Shown here: positions 48,440-60,971 of the stretch, in pieces
Numbering within the stretch: position 1 is the first letter of the stretch
Layout: every line of letters starts with the position of its first letter
NCBI GenBank assembly: GCA_002862125.1
Contig: PHSP01000003.1
Coordinates: forward strand, 1,488,001 to 1,552,000
Reading direction: 5' to 3'
Length of the DNA stretch: 64,000 nt
Origin: Methylobacter sp. KS41
GTDB taxonomy: Bacteria > Pseudomonadota > Gammaproteobacteria > Methylococcales > Methylomonadaceae
The notes under the pieces: model-generated
Seen by the model: the letters and a program-made list of their open reading frames with translations, nothing else
Databases searched by the model: none
Told to the model about the DNA's origin: nothing
Translations under genes and position numbers: made by a program

Positions 48440-49657
48440 ATGTCGTGGAATGAGCCGGGCGGGGATAAGAAAGACCCGTGGAGTGGTCGAGGAGACCAGA
48501 AAGGACCACCTGATTTAGATGAAGCAATACGTTCATTGCAAGAAAAATTAGGCAAATTTTTTGGCGGGGGCAATGGCGATAATGAAGGTTCTCCCAGAAA
48601 TTTCTCGTTTGGCAATTCGACGAAAAGCCTGGGTTTTCTTGCCGCCCTCGTTATCATTTTGTGGGGATTAAGCGGGTTTTATATTGTCGATGAAGGTAAT
48701 CATGGCGTTGAAACGCGGTTTGGTAAATATATCGGCACCACGCAATCCGGTTTAAACTGGCGTTTTCCCGCGCCGATTGAGCAGGTTGATATTGTCAACG
48801 TAAAACAGCAACGTTTCATCGAAATTGGTTATCGTAGCGGCGGGAGCGAGCAAGTCACAGGCTCGGTGCCCAAAGAAGCCTTGATGTTGACCAAGGATGA
48901 AAATTATGTGGATGTCCGGCTTGCTGTTCAATACCAGGTCAAAGACGCTAAGCAATTTATCTTCAATGTTGTCAATCCTGCCTTAACTTTAAAGCAAGTG
49001 ACTGAAAGCTCATTACGTGGCGTGGTTGGCAGTAGTGCAATGGACTTTGTTTTGACTCAGGGGCGTAGTGAAATTGTCACTCTGATTAAAAAGGAACTCC
49101 AGGAGGTCATGGATAGCTATCAATCAGGCATCCAAATCACCAGTGTTAACCTGCAGGATGCCCAGCCGCCGGAACAAGTGCAAAATGCGTTTGAAGATGC
49201 TATTAAGGCGCGTGAAGATCAGCAACGCTTGATTAATGAAGCCGAGGCCTATTCTAATGACGTTGTGCCGAAAGCTCGCGGCGCCGCCGCCAGAAAGATG
49301 CAAGAGGCTGAAGGTTATAAAGAGCAGGTGATTGCTCAGGCAGAAGGTGAGACCAACCGTTTTTCCAAATTACTTGCCGAGTACCTTAAAGCACCCGAAG
49401 TGACCCGCAAACGTCTTTATATCGAATCTATGGAAGCCGTGCTATCTGAAACCAGCAAGGTTTTGGTTGATACTAAAGGCAATGATTTATTATATTTGCC
49501 GTTAGATAAAATCATGCAGAATCAACCTTCTTTGGCGTCTTCACCTATGAACTCACAGCCAAGTACCCCCGATCAATCCACGTCCCAGCCAGCTGTGCCT
49601 CAAGAGCAAACTGTTGAACGTACTTCAATTCGCAGCCGTGAAGCAAGGGGACGCTAA
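48440..49657 (+). CDS. hflK: FtsH protease regulator HflK
   Basis: 405 residues: a Gly-rich cytoplasmic N terminus (MSWNEPGGDKKDPWSGRG), one transmembrane helix (~55-80), and a stomatin/prohibitin (SPFH) domain facing the periplasm. Together with HflC it forms a large cage around FtsH and restrains its degradation of membrane proteins. The C terminus is a Pro/Ser/Gln-rich tail. The stop overlaps the start of hflC by one base. Confidence 0.95.
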   Translation: MSWNEPGGDKKDPWSGRGDQKGPPDLDEAIRSLQEKLGKFFGGGNGDNEGSPRNFSFGNSTKSLGFLAALVIILWGLSGFYIVDEGNHGVETRFGKYIGTTQSGLNWRFPAPIEQVDIVNVKQQRFIEIGYRSGGSEQVTGSVPKEALMLTKDENYVDVRLAVQYQVKDAKQFIFNVVNPALTLKQVTESSLRGVVGSSAMDFVLTQGRSEIVTLIKKELQEVMDSYQSGIQITSVNLQDAQPPEQVQNAFEDAIKAREDQQRLINEAEAYSNDVVPKARGAAARKMQEAEGYKEQVIAQAEGETNRFSKLLAEYLKAPEVTRKRLYIESMEAVLSETSKVLVDTKGNDLLYLPLDKIMQNQPSLASSPMNSQPSTPDQSTSQPAVPQEQTVERTSIRSREARGR

Positions 49658-50514
49658 TGACACCGAATAAAATATTATTAGGATTGGCCGCACTATTGCT
49701 TGTTGGCTCGATGAGTGTATTTACCGTTAGTCAAACGGAAAAGGCGATTAAATTTCGCCTTGGTGAAATCGTAAAGAGCGATTACACTCCCGGACTGCAT
49801 TTTAAATGGCCGTTTATCAACAATGTAAAGAAATTTGATGCGCGCCTGCAAACCATGGATTCGAAACCTGAGCGTTTTTTAACCGCCGAAAAGAAAAACG
49901 TCATTGTTGATTCTTTTGTCAAGTGGAAGATCGGTAATGTAGCTACTTTTTATACAGTTGTCGCCGGCGATATAGACCAGGCCAATTTACGTCTTGATCA
50001 AATCATTAAAGATGCTTTCCGGAGTGAATTCAGCAAACGCGACATCAAGCAGCTGATTTCAACGGATCGTAGCGCCATACGTGAAATTTTAACCAACAAC
50101 TCAAAAACCGTTGCAGCCGATTTAGGCATGGAAATAGTTGATGTGCAGGTGATGCGCATTGACCTGCCTCCAGAAGTCAGTAGTTCGGTTTTCCGTAGAA
50201 TGGAAGCTGAACGTGAACGCGTGGCGCGTGAGTTTCGTTCTCAAGGCGCGGAAGCTGCGGAAAGAATTCGTGCCGATGCCGATAGACAGCGCGTCGTTAC
50301 GCTAGCTAATGCATTTCGTGATGCGGAAACGCTGCGAGGAGAGGGTGATGCAATTTCAGCGGATATTTATGCCAAGGCTTATGGCGCGGATACTGATTTT
50401 TTTAGCTTTTACCGTAGTTTGAATGCTTATAAGAAAACCTTTTCAACCCAGGGCATGATGGTTCTGGAGCCTGACTCCGATTTCTTTCAGTATTTTAAGA
50501 AGCAAACCAAGTAG
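49657..50514 (+). CDS. hflC: FtsH protease regulator HflC
   Basis: 285 residues with an N-terminal signal anchor (LLGLAALLLVGSMSVFTVSQTE) and an SPFH domain; partner of HflK. Motifs include RLGEIV...PGLHFKWPFI and the coiled-coil RMEAERERVAREFRSQGAEAAERIRADADR. The ATG overlaps the hflK stop (TAATG), and a rho-independent terminator follows 50 bases after the stop. Confidence 0.96.
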   Translation: MTPNKILLGLAALLLVGSMSVFTVSQTEKAIKFRLGEIVKSDYTPGLHFKWPFINNVKKFDARLQTMDSKPERFLTAEKKNVIVDSFVKWKIGNVATFYTVVAGDIDQANLRLDQIIKDAFRSEFSKRDIKQLISTDRSAIREILTNNSKTVAADLGMEIVDVQVMRIDLPPEVSSSVFRRMEAERERVAREFRSQGAEAAERIRADADRQRVVTLANAFRDAETLRGEGDAISADIYAKAYGADTDFFSFYRSLNAYKKTFSTQGMMVLEPDSDFFQYFKKQTK

Positions 50515-50566
50515 CAAAAAATATAGGGTTCTACACAGGCAACCCAAACTGCATTTGAAAATATTA

Positions 50567-50594
50567 AAACGCTCCGCTTGCGGGGCGTTTTGTT
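50567..50594 (+). terminator. Rho-independent terminator after hflC
   Basis: A 10-base stem AAACGCTCCG / CGGGGCGTTT (one G-U pair) with loop CTTG, followed by a T-rich stretch (TGTTTG). It ends the hfq-hflX-hflK-hflC transcript, so hisZ just downstream may depend on read-through. Confidence 0.75.
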
Positions 50595-50597
50595 TGA

Positions 50598-53109
<2,512 letters not shown>

Positions 53110-53471
53110 TGAGCGGGCTTTAACAGCAGTTAGTTTTACAAGTGTTTGGGTCATTGGTAGCCATTTTTCACTTGAGGCAGATTCATAGTTTACAAATAAG
53201 ATTAATCTGTGAATCTGCGGCGGTTTATTATTTATGAATTGCCTGGGTCTGCTTCCTCAAGGGTTCGGTTTTTTAAGAACCAGAGCGCTTAAGCATTATT
53301 TATGGTTAAGTTTGCCCCCCTTGAAAGCAGTTTCATCACGATGAATCAAGGATATTGCGCCAAGTTATATTGAGCGAAAAAATTCATCAATCCTGCTCTG
53401 CCAATTTTATTAATCAAGCGTTACAATGCATATAATCAACTTATATAGTCATTTTTCAAGCGGGCGGGCTC
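53110..53471. other. Intergenic region after purA
   Basis: 362 bases without a gene. A TATAAT at 53431-53436, 36 bases before the phosphatase start, is the likely -10 of the next gene; its -35 region is poor. Nothing else was recognised. Confidence 0.45.
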
Positions 53472-53972
53472 ATGGAAAAAATAAAAGTTCTTTTTGTATG
53501 TATGGGTAATATTTGCCGGTCACCGACGGCTGAAGGCGTTTTTACAAAACACATCAAGGAGCAAGATTTAGAAGAGTGTTTTATTATCGATTCAGCGGGT
53601 ACTCATGCCTATCATATTGGCGAGCCGCCAGATCAGCGCGCCCAAAACGCGGCGCTGGAACGGAATATCGAGCTAACCCATTTACGGGCAAGAAAAGTCG
53701 AAATGGAAGATTTTGAGGATTTTGATTTTTTACTGGCAATGGATGATGATAATTATGCCGCGCTGATGAATTCCTGTCCTGAGGAATATAAAGACAAGAT
53801 CAGTTATTTTCTAGATTACGCTCCGCATCTGGATACGCGCGAGGTGCCTGATCCCTACTATGGCGGAAAATATGGTTTTGAGCGGGTATTGGATCTGACC
53901 GAAGCGGCTTCAGCCGGTTTTTTGTCAATGCTGCAAAAAACCGGGAGCATCAATCAAAAGACTAAGCAATAA
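53472..53972 (+). CDS. Low-molecular-weight protein tyrosine phosphatase
   Basis: 166 residues with the active-site loop VCMGNICRSPTAEG (Cys and Arg of C-x5-R) near the N terminus and the general-acid Asp in VPDPYYGG. Such enzymes dephosphorylate tyrosine on kinases or sugar-transfer enzymes involved in polysaccharide export; others are housekeeping. No tyrosine kinase gene is adjacent. The next gene begins eight bases downstream. Confidence 0.93.
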   Translation: MEKIKVLFVCMGNICRSPTAEGVFTKHIKEQDLEECFIIDSAGTHAYHIGEPPDQRAQNAALERNIELTHLRARKVEMEDFEDFDFLLAMDDDNYAALMNSCPEEYKDKISYFLDYAPHLDTREVPDPYYGGKYGFERVLDLTEAASAGFLSMLQKTGSINQKTKQ

Positions 53973-53980
53973 GGTGAATT

Positions 53981-54700
53981 ATGGCGATAGTATCGAATTC
54001 TGTCGGGTATCTGGACGATGGGGTCTTGCTGGAAGCTTTTTTTGCTTATAATGATTCATTTTCTGGCCGCAGGCCCGCTGTTTTAATTAATCATACCTGG
54101 GTTGGCAGGGATGATTTCGTTGCAGAAAAGGCTAAAAAAATCGCGTCTTTGGGTTATGTCGGATTTGCAGTCGATATGTATGGCAAAGGCGTTTTAGGTT
54201 CAAGCGTTGAGGAAAATGTAAAGCTTATGCAGCCCTTTATGGATAGCCGGGAAATGCTGCAAAATCGTATGAAGGCAGCTTTTTACGCAGTGAAATTAAT
54301 GCCCTGGGTTGATGACAGTAAAATTGCCGCGATGGGTTTTTGTTTTGGTGGATTATGTTCGCTTGATTTAGCCAGAACAGGCGTCGACCTGAAAGGCGCG
54401 ATCAGCTTTCATGGTTTGCTGGGTGCGCCGGGCAATACCGAGGGCAATATTATCAAGGCAAAGATTTTAGCCTTGCATGGGAATGATGATCCATTGGTTC
54501 CAGCTGAACAAGTGCTTGCCTTTGAGCGGGAGATGACGGCAGCCGGCGCTGACTGGCAGCTCCATGCCTTTGGCAATACCATGCACGCATTTACCAATCC
54601 GGCCGCAAATAATCCGGATTTTGGCACGGTCTATCAGCCTGATGCAGACAGGCGCTCTTGGTTGCTGATGGAAAATTTCCTGACTGAAATCTTTGCTTAA
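53981..54700 (+). CDS. Dienelactone hydrolase family protein
   Basis: 239 residues of the alpha/beta hydrolase fold. The nucleophile is Cys in GFCFGG, the family signature of dienelactone hydrolases, with Asp in GNDDPLV and His in MHAFTNP completing the triad. Real substrates in non-aromatic degraders are usually unknown, and no chlorocatechol genes are present, so an esterase/thioesterase housekeeping role is possible. RBS AAGGTG precedes the ATG; co-transcribed with the phosphatase gene. Confidence 0.88.
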   Translation: MAIVSNSVGYLDDGVLLEAFFAYNDSFSGRRPAVLINHTWVGRDDFVAEKAKKIASLGYVGFAVDMYGKGVLGSSVEENVKLMQPFMDSREMLQNRMKAAFYAVKLMPWVDDSKIAAMGFCFGGLCSLDLARTGVDLKGAISFHGLLGAPGNTEGNIIKAKILALHGNDDPLVPAEQVLAFEREMTAAGADWQLHAFGNTMHAFTNPAANNPDFGTVYQPDADRRSWLLMENFLTEIFA

Positions 54701-54720
54701 CTATTAAAGCGTCAACACCT

Positions 54721-54749
54721 TCGACTCACTAACGACTATTTGCTATAAT
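54721..54749 (+). promoter_or_regulatory. Extended -10 promoter upstream of gyrA
   Basis: TGCTATAAT (54741-54749) is a perfect extended -10 element, 122 bases before the gyrA ATG. The matching -35 region, 17 bases upstream, reads TCGACT, which is weak but typical for extended -10 promoters. Confidence 0.6.
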
Positions 54750-54870
54750 CTTTAAGCTTTTTAAGTCATCCAGTCGCGCTTAACGCAGGGAATCAGCAAC
54801 GGTGCGCTTGTTTTTAGTCAATAGACCATGCCGGTAAATTGTAATCGGTACACAGTTTATATAGGGATCA

Positions 54871-57507
54871 ATGTCAAACTTCGCAAAAGAAATTATTGCT
54901 GTTAATCTCGAAGACGAGATGAAACAGTCCTATCTCGATTACGCCATGAGCGTTATAGTTGGTCGAGCCCTTCCTGATGTCAGAGACGGCCTTAAACCAG
55001 TGCATCGCCGCGTGTTATATGCGATGAGTGAGTTAGGTAACGACTGGAATAAACCATACAAAAAATCAGCGCGTATTGTCGGCGATGTCATCGGTAAATA
55101 TCATCCGCATGGCGATACCGCTGTTTATGACACGATGGTTCGCATGGCGCAGCCTTTTTCCATGCGCTACATGCTGATCGACGGGCAGGGCAACTTCGGC
55201 TCGGTCGATGGCGATCCGCCTGCCGCCATGCGTTATACCGAAGTGCGCATGGCGAAAATAGCCCATGAATTGCTGGCTGATCTTGATAAAGAGACGGTTG
55301 ATTTTATCCCCAACTATGATGAATCCGAGACACAGCCCGAAGTATTGCCAACCCGTGTTCCGAATTTGCTGGTAAATGGTTCATCGGGTATTGCCGTTGG
55401 CATGGCGACCAATATACCCCCGCATAATCTGGCTGAAGTTGTCAGTGCCTGTCTGGCAATGATTGATAATCCTGATGTGACTGTTCATGACTTGATGGGC
55501 TATATTCCGGGACCTGATTTTCCTACGGCCGCCATTATTAACGGCGCGTCGGGTATTTATAATGCCTACACGACCGGGCGTGGCAAGATTTATTTACGTG
55601 CGCGTTGTCATTTTGAAGATATAGGCGATAGCAGCCGCCAAGCGATTGTTACTACGGAATTGCCCTACCAGGTAAACAAGGCCACTTTGCAAATTAAAAT
55701 TGCCGATCTGGTCAAGGAGGGCAAGCTTGAAGGGATTTCCGCGATTCGTGATGAGTCGGACAAAGACGGCATGCGTTTGGTGATCGAGTTGCGCCGCGGT
55801 GAAATGGCGGAAGTTGTGCTGAATAATCTTTACAAGCAGACGCAATTCCAGACGGTATTCGGCATTAACATGGTCGCTTTGCTGGATGGACGCCCGCATT
55901 GCATGAGTCTTAAGGAGATAATCCGCGCGTTTATTGATCACCGGCGGGAAATTGTTACCCGCAGAACGATTTATCTGCTGCGTAAAGCCCGTGAAAGAGC
56001 TCACGTCCTGGAAGGTCTTGCGGTTGCTCTGGCGAATATTGATGAAATGATCGAATTGATCAAAACATCCAGTAACCGGGATGAAGCCAAGGAAGGCCTG
56101 TTGGCGCGGACCTGGAATGCTGGACTGGTTGCGTCCTTGCTGGAACGAGCCGATGCCGCTCGCTCCAGGCCCGATGATTTGGCTGTGGAATTTGGTATTC
56201 ATGAGGGCATTTACCGGCTCTCTGAAACTCAGGCTCAGGCTATTCTTGATTTGCGCCTGCACCGCTTAACAGGCCTTGAGCAGGATAAAATAGTAAATGA
56301 ATACAAACAGTTGCTTGAACAAATTGATGAGTTTCTGGCAATTCTGGGTAGTGATGTCCGGCTGATGGAAATTATCAGGGAAGAATTGGTTGCTATCAGG
56401 GAAGAATATTCAGACTCGCGCCGCACTGAAATTATGCAGAATCATTCAGACTTGTCCGATAGTGATTTGATTACTGAAGAAGATATGGTTGTTACCATGT
56501 CCCATGAAGGTTACGTTAAATCCCAGCCTTTGAGCGATTACAAAGCGCAACGCCGCGGCGGGCGAGGAAAATCAGCGACAGCTACTAAAGAATTGGATTA
56601 CGTTGAAAAGCTGATCGTTGCCAATACCCACGATACTATTTTATGTTTTTCCTCGTTAGGTAAAGTCTATTGGCTTAAGGTGTATCAGTTACCTGTCGCC
56701 AGCCGGGCGGCGAGAGGCAAGCCTTTTGTTAATTTGTTGCCGCTGGATCAGGATGAAAAAATTAATGCTTTACTGCCTATTCGAGAATTTACTGAAAATA
56801 AATTTATTTTTATGGCAACTTCCGCCGGTACGGTTAAAAAGACCCCGTTAAGCGAATTCGAGCGTCAACGCGCCAGCGGTAAAATTGCCATCGATTTAAG
56901 GGAAGGCGATACCTTGGTCGGTGTAGCCGTAACTGACGGACAGCAAAACGTTTTATTGTTTGGCAGCACCGGTAAAGCTGTTTGCTTTAATGAAGAGGAT
57001 GTGCGCTCCATGGGAAGAACTGCTTCCGGCGTGCGTGGTATGCGCTTACAGGAAGGGCAGAAAATTATTTCCCTGATTATTGCAAGCGAAGGTACGGTGC
57101 TGAATATTACCGAGAATGGTTATGGCAAGCGTACCAAGCTTGAAGAGTTTACCTGCCATAAACGCGGCGGACAGGGCCTGATTGCCATACAAACGTCCGA
57201 ACGCAACGGTTCGGTGGTAGGCGCTGTATTGGTTAATGATAATGACGAAATCATGTTGATTACCGATGGCGGCACCCTGGTCCGTACCCGCGTTGATGGT
57301 ATTTCGGTAGTCGGAAGAAATACCCTGGGCGTAACGATTATTCGATTAGATAAAAAAGAAAAAGTCATCGGTGTTGACAGGATTGAAGGATTGGCTGGCG
57401 AAGATGACGATGATAGCGTAGTTTATGCCGATAGTGTATCGGAAGCGGATGCGGTGTTGGACGATGATGCAGATTCAGACGATAGTACGGATAATGAAAT
57501 GGAATAA
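54871..57507 (+). CDS. gyrA: DNA gyrase subunit A
   Basis: 878 residues. The breakage-reunion domain has the catalytic Tyr122 in [10 protein letters not shown] and the DNA-binding [11 protein letters not shown] segment; the C-terminal beta-pinwheel has the GyrA box QRRGGRGK needed for DNA wrapping, which identifies it as GyrA and not ParC. Position 83 is Thr and 87 is Asp (E. coli numbering); Thr83 is the natural residue in some gammaproteobacteria. The C terminus is an Asp/Ser-rich acidic tail of about 45 residues. Confidence 0.97.
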   Translation: MSNFAKEIIAVNLEDEMKQSYLDYAMSVIVGRALPDVRDGLKPVHRRVLYAMSELGNDWNKPYKKSARIVGDVIGKYHPHGDTAVYDTMVRMAQPFSMRYMLIDGQGNFGSVDGDPPAAMRYTEVRMAKIAHELLADLDKETVDFIPNYDESETQPEVLPTRVPNLLVNGSSGIAVGMATNIPPHNLAEVVSACLAMIDNPDVTVHDLMGYIPGPDFPTAAIINGASGIYNAYTTGRGKIYLRARCHFEDIGDSSRQAIVTTELPYQVNKATLQIKIADLVKEGKLEGISAIRDESDKDGMRLVIELRRGEMAEVVLNNLYKQTQFQTVFGINMVALLDGRPHCMSLKEIIRAFIDHRREIVTRRTIYLLRKARERAHVLEGLAVALANIDEMIELIKTSSNRDEAKEGLLARTWNAGLVASLLERADAARSRPDDLAVEFGIHEGIYRLSETQAQAILDLRLHRLTGLEQDKIVNEYKQLLEQIDEFLAILGSDVRLMEIIREELVAIREEYSDSRRTEIMQNHSDLSDSDLITEEDMVVTMSHEGYVKSQPLSDYKAQRRGGRGKSATATKELDYVEKLIVANTHDTILCFSSLGKVYWLKVYQLPVASRAARGKPFVNLLPLDQDEKINALLPIREFTENKFIFMATSAGTVKKTPLSEFERQRASGKIAIDLREGDTLVGVAVTDGQQNVLLFGSTGKAVCFNEEDVRSMGRTASGVRGMRLQEGQKIISLIIASEGTVLNITENGYGKRTKLEEFTCHKRGGQGLIAIQTSERNGSVVGAVLVNDNDEIMLITDGGTLVRTRVDGISVVGRNTLGVTIIRLDKKEKVIGVDRIEGLAGEDDDDSVVYADSVSEADAVLDDDADSDDSTDNEME

Positions 57508-57598
57508 GGTGAAGAACAAGTTTCGCTGGATGCCAAGACCCCTCTTCTAGTACGCGGCTAAGGTATTTCCATTTTATAAATTTAACCAAGAGAAAATT

Positions 57599-58678
57599 AT
57601 GTCAAGAGTTTTTAATTTCAGCGCAGGACCGTCAGTATTCCCTGAGCCGGTTTTGCAGCAAGCGCAACAAGAAATGCTGGAATGGCGCGATAGCGGCATG
57701 TCAGTGATGGAAATGAGCCATAGAGGCAAGCATTTCTTGATGATTGCCGAAGAACTGGAAAGTGATTTAAGAAGTTTGATGGCCGTTCCTGATAATTATA
57801 AAGTGTTGTTTTTGCAAGGTGGCGCAACTGCACAGTTTTCATTGATACCGCAAAATATTTTGAATGGTAAAACCAAAGCTTGTTACATAAAAACAGGCGC
57901 GTGGTCAGAGAAGGCCATTAAAGACGCACAGAGTTATTGTGATGTAATCGTCAGCGCCAGTTCGGAAGATACAAATTTTACCTCTATCCCGGATGCATCC
58001 GCCTGGACGCTGGATGAGCAAGCAGCTTATTTGCACTATACCTCTAACGAAACCATCCATGGCGTGGAATTTCAGGAAGTACCCGATGCTAAAGGCTTGA
58101 CGCTGGTATCGGATATGTCATCCAACATTTTATCGCGGAAGATTGATGTCAGTCAGTACGGGTTGATTTATGCAGGCACTCAAAAAAATATGGGTCCTGC
58201 GGGTGTTACCGTAGTTATCGTCAGAGACGATTTAACCGGTCATGCCGGTAAATCAACGCCTTCCGTATTTGACTATGCAAGCCAGGCAAAAAACCAATCG
58301 ATGCTAAACACGCCTGCAACCTACAATTGGTATCTGGTTGGTCTGGTGCTCAAGTGGTTAAAAACTCAAGGGGGTGTTGAATCAATTGAGCAACGCAATA
58401 TTGCCAAAGCGGCAAAACTTTATCACGCTATTGATCAATCGAATTTGTATTCCAATCCGGTTGCGCCGCCATTCCGTTCCCGCATGAATGTGCCGTTTAT
58501 TCTGGCGGATGAAAGTTTGGACAAGCCATTTCTTGCGTCAGCGGAAGCGAATGGTCTGTTTGAGTTAAAAGGGCATCGTTCAGTGGGTGGCATGCGGGCA
58601 AGTATTTACAATGCCATGCCGGAGGCTGGCGTGCTGGCTTTGATTGAATTTATGGCTGAATTTGAACGTACGCATTAA
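57599..58678 (+). CDS. serC: Phosphoserine aminotransferase
   Basis: PLP-dependent enzyme of serine (and pyridoxal) biosynthesis. 359 residues with NFSAGPSVFPEPVLQQAQ, the GGATAQFSLIPQN loop, HYTSNETIHGVEF, and the Schiff-base lysine in YAGTQKNMGPAGVTVVIVRDDL. RBS AAGAGAA precedes the ATG at 57599. It heads the serC-pheA-hisC-tyrA/aroA-cmk-rpsA run, a conserved gammaproteobacterial supraoperon. Confidence 0.97.
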   Translation: MSRVFNFSAGPSVFPEPVLQQAQQEMLEWRDSGMSVMEMSHRGKHFLMIAEELESDLRSLMAVPDNYKVLFLQGGATAQFSLIPQNILNGKTKACYIKTGAWSEKAIKDAQSYCDVIVSASSEDTNFTSIPDASAWTLDEQAAYLHYTSNETIHGVEFQEVPDAKGLTLVSDMSSNILSRKIDVSQYGLIYAGTQKNMGPAGVTVVIVRDDLTGHAGKSTPSVFDYASQAKNQSMLNTPATYNWYLVGLVLKWLKTQGGVESIEQRNIAKAAKLYHAIDQSNLYSNPVAPPFRSRMNVPFILADESLDKPFLASAEANGLFELKGHRSVGGMRASIYNAMPEAGVLALIEFMAEFERTH

Positions 58679-58710
58679 ATCAAGCAATAGACGAATACAG
58701 AGCGGTAATA

Positions 58711-59796
58711 ATGTCATCAGTCACGCCCCTTTCTGAATTAAGAGATAAAATTGATGCAATCGATGAGCAGATCCTGCAGTTGATTAATCAACGTGCGTCT
58801 TATGCCGTGGAGGTTGCCAAAACTAAAATTGCTCAAGGCGAGCAAGGAACTTTTTATCGTCCGGATCGGGAGTCATTGGTTTTAAGACGGATTATTGAGT
58901 TAAATCAGGGCCCGTTATCTGATCATACCGCTACGCGTTTTTTTAGAGAGCTAATGTCCGCTTGTTTAGCGCTTGAAAAGCCGATGGATATCGCTTTTTT
59001 AGGTCCTGAAGGCACTTTTACTCAGCAGGCCGCTTACAAACACTTTGGGCATGCCGTTAACACGGTCCCGGTTACAACAATAAACGAGATATTTAGCGTT
59101 GTCGAGCTTAGCCATTGCCAGTTTGGCGTGGTTCCGGTCGAGAATTCCACTGAGGGTGTCATTAGCCATACATTGGACAGATTTTTAACATCACCGCTGA
59201 AAATATGCGGTGAAGTTGAAATCAGAGTCCATCAAAACCTGATGGGACACGCAACCAGCCTGACAGAAATTGCCGAGGTTTTTTCTCATCAGCAATCACT
59301 GGCTCAGTGCCGGCATTGGCTGGACAAGCATTTACCGGATGCCCGGCTCACTGCTGCCAGCAGCAATGCCGAGGCGGCGCGATTAGCATCCGTTAATAAA
59401 CGAAGCGCTGCGATTGCGGGTATTGTTGCGGCTGAAGTTTATAATTTATCGATTATTGAAAAAAATATTGAGGACGAGTCGAATAACACTACCCGATTCA
59501 TGATTATTGGGCAACAATCTCCATCTTCTACGGGCAACGATAAAACCTCACTGGTGGTATCAACCGGTAATCAGCCTGGAGCATTGCATAAAATACTTGA
59601 GCCTTTTGCAAAATTTGGCATAGGCATGACCAATATTGAATCCAGACCATCGCGTCAGGGTTTATGGGAGTATGTTTTTTTTATAGATATAGAAGGCCAT
59701 AGCGAAGATAAAGGTGTCGCCCAGGCTTTAGAAATGGTTAAAGACAGCGTTAACATGTTCAATTTATTGGGTTCTTATCCCAAAGCTGTTCTATAG
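58711..59796 (+). CDS. pheA: Bifunctional chorismate mutase/prephenate dehydratase
   Basis: 361 residues: chorismate mutase (AroQ type, ~1-90, LRDKIDAIDEQILQLINQRA), prephenate dehydratase (~95-275, FLGPEGTFTQQAA, VPVENSTEGVISHTLD, with NTTRFMIIG) and ACT domain (~285-361, GALHKILEPFAKFGIGMTNIESRPS) for phenylalanine feedback. It commits chorismate to phenylalanine. No leader attenuator was found in the 32 bases before it. Confidence 0.96.
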   Translation: MSSVTPLSELRDKIDAIDEQILQLINQRASYAVEVAKTKIAQGEQGTFYRPDRESLVLRRIIELNQGPLSDHTATRFFRELMSACLALEKPMDIAFLGPEGTFTQQAAYKHFGHAVNTVPVTTINEIFSVVELSHCQFGVVPVENSTEGVISHTLDRFLTSPLKICGEVEIRVHQNLMGHATSLTEIAEVFSHQQSLAQCRHWLDKHLPDARLTAASSNAEAARLASVNKRSAAIAGIVAAEVYNLSIIEKNIEDESNNTTRFMIIGQQSPSSTGNDKTSLVVSTGNQPGALHKILEPFAKFGIGMTNIESRPSRQGLWEYVFFIDIEGHSEDKGVAQALEMVKDSVNMFNLLGSYPKAVL

Positions 59797-59858
59797 ACTG
59801 TTTTCTTTCTCAATTTATTCACGCTGCTCTGATACTAAAATCACCCTATTTAAATTCC

Positions 59859-60971
59859 ATGAATAACAACGGTAATATTTACAATCTTGCGACAGCGGGT
59901 GCGCAGCGGCTTATTCCGTATAAAGCAGGCAAGCCGATTGAAGAGCTCGAGCGGGAACTGGGGCTTACCCAGGTTATCAAGCTGGCTTCCAATGAGAATC
60001 CTTTAGGTCCTGGAAAAAAGGCCTTGGCAGCTATTCAGGCCGCTTTGCCATCTTTGGCTCTATATCCCGATGGCAGCGGCTTTACGCTTAAACTGGCATT
60101 AGCTGAAAAATATGACGTCGATGTGAGTCAGATAACACTGGGCAATGGCTCTAATGAAATTCTGGAGTTGGTAGCCAGGGCGTTTTTAACTCCGGAGCAT
60201 GAAGTTGTTTTTTCTCAGCATGCCTTTGCCGTATATCCTATAGTTACTCAAGCCGTAGGCGCTACAGCAGTAGTTGCGCCGGCATTAAATTATGGTCACG
60301 ACTTGAATGCTATGCTGCAAGCTGTAACCGGAAAAACCCGGCTGGTGTTTATCGCTAATCCCAATAATCCAACAGGTACTTTGTTAAGCCAGGCGGATAT
60401 TGAGCGTTTTATTGGCGCATTGCCTGACACTTGCGTATGCGTGCTTGACGAAGCGTATTTTGAATTTGTTGGCGGCGATGAGTCAATCAATTCTATCGAT
60501 TGGTTAAAAAAATTTCCTAATTTATTGATTACAAGAACTTTTTCTAAGGCCTATGGATTGGCCGGCTTGCGCATCGGTTATGGTTTGTCCAGTCCGGAGC
60601 TTGCCGATATTCTTAACCGGGTGCGGCAGCCTTTTAATAATAATTCGCTGGCGTTAGCAGCGGCACAAGCGGCTTTGTGCGATGACGAGCATTTGCAGCA
60701 AACCATTGCCGTGAATGCTCAAGGTATGCAGCAACTAACTAAAGGTTTTATAGATCTGGGTCTGGAATGGATTCCCTCGGCGGGAAATTTTGTTTTGCTG
60801 GATTTGAAACAAGCGGGACAGCCCGTTTATGAGGCCTTGTTACGTAAAGGGGTTATTGTCAGACCCGTGGGTGTGTATGAGTTGCCTAATCATTTACGCA
60901 TTAGCATAGGTACAGAGGCGGAAAATCAACTTTTTCTCCAGGCGTTAACCGATACGCTGGCTAATGTTTAA
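59859..60971 (+). CDS. hisC: Histidinol-phosphate aminotransferase
   Basis: 370 residues of the class II aminotransferase fold, with KLASNENPLGP, NANNPTGT-like IANPNNPTGTL, the PLP lysine in TRTFSKAYGLAGLRIGYG, and RPVGVYELPNHLRISIGT. In this aromatic context such enzymes often also transaminate aromatic amino acids. The stop overlaps the next gene by eight bases. Confidence 0.93.
   Translation: MNNNGNIYNLATAGAQRLIPYKAGKPIEELERELGLTQVIKLASNENPLGPGKKALAAIQAALPSLALYPDGSGFTLKLALAEKYDVDVSQITLGNGSNEILELVARAFLTPEHEVVFSQHAFAVYPIVTQAVGATAVVAPALNYGHDLNAMLQAVTGKTRLVFIANPNNPTGTLLSQADIERFIGALPDTCVCVLDEAYFEFVGGDESINSIDWLKKFPNLLITRTFSKAYGLAGLRIGYGLSSPELADILNRVRQPFNNNSLALAAAQAALCDDEHLQQTIAVNAQGMQQLTKGFIDLGLEWIPSAGNFVLLDLKQAGQPVYEALLRKGVIVRPVGVYELPNHLRISIGTEAENQLFLQALTDTLANV

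Noticed and set aside
55594-56262. 222-codon minus-strand ORF opposite gyrA
   Set aside because: Shadow of gyrA; low-complexity and unsupported by any motif.
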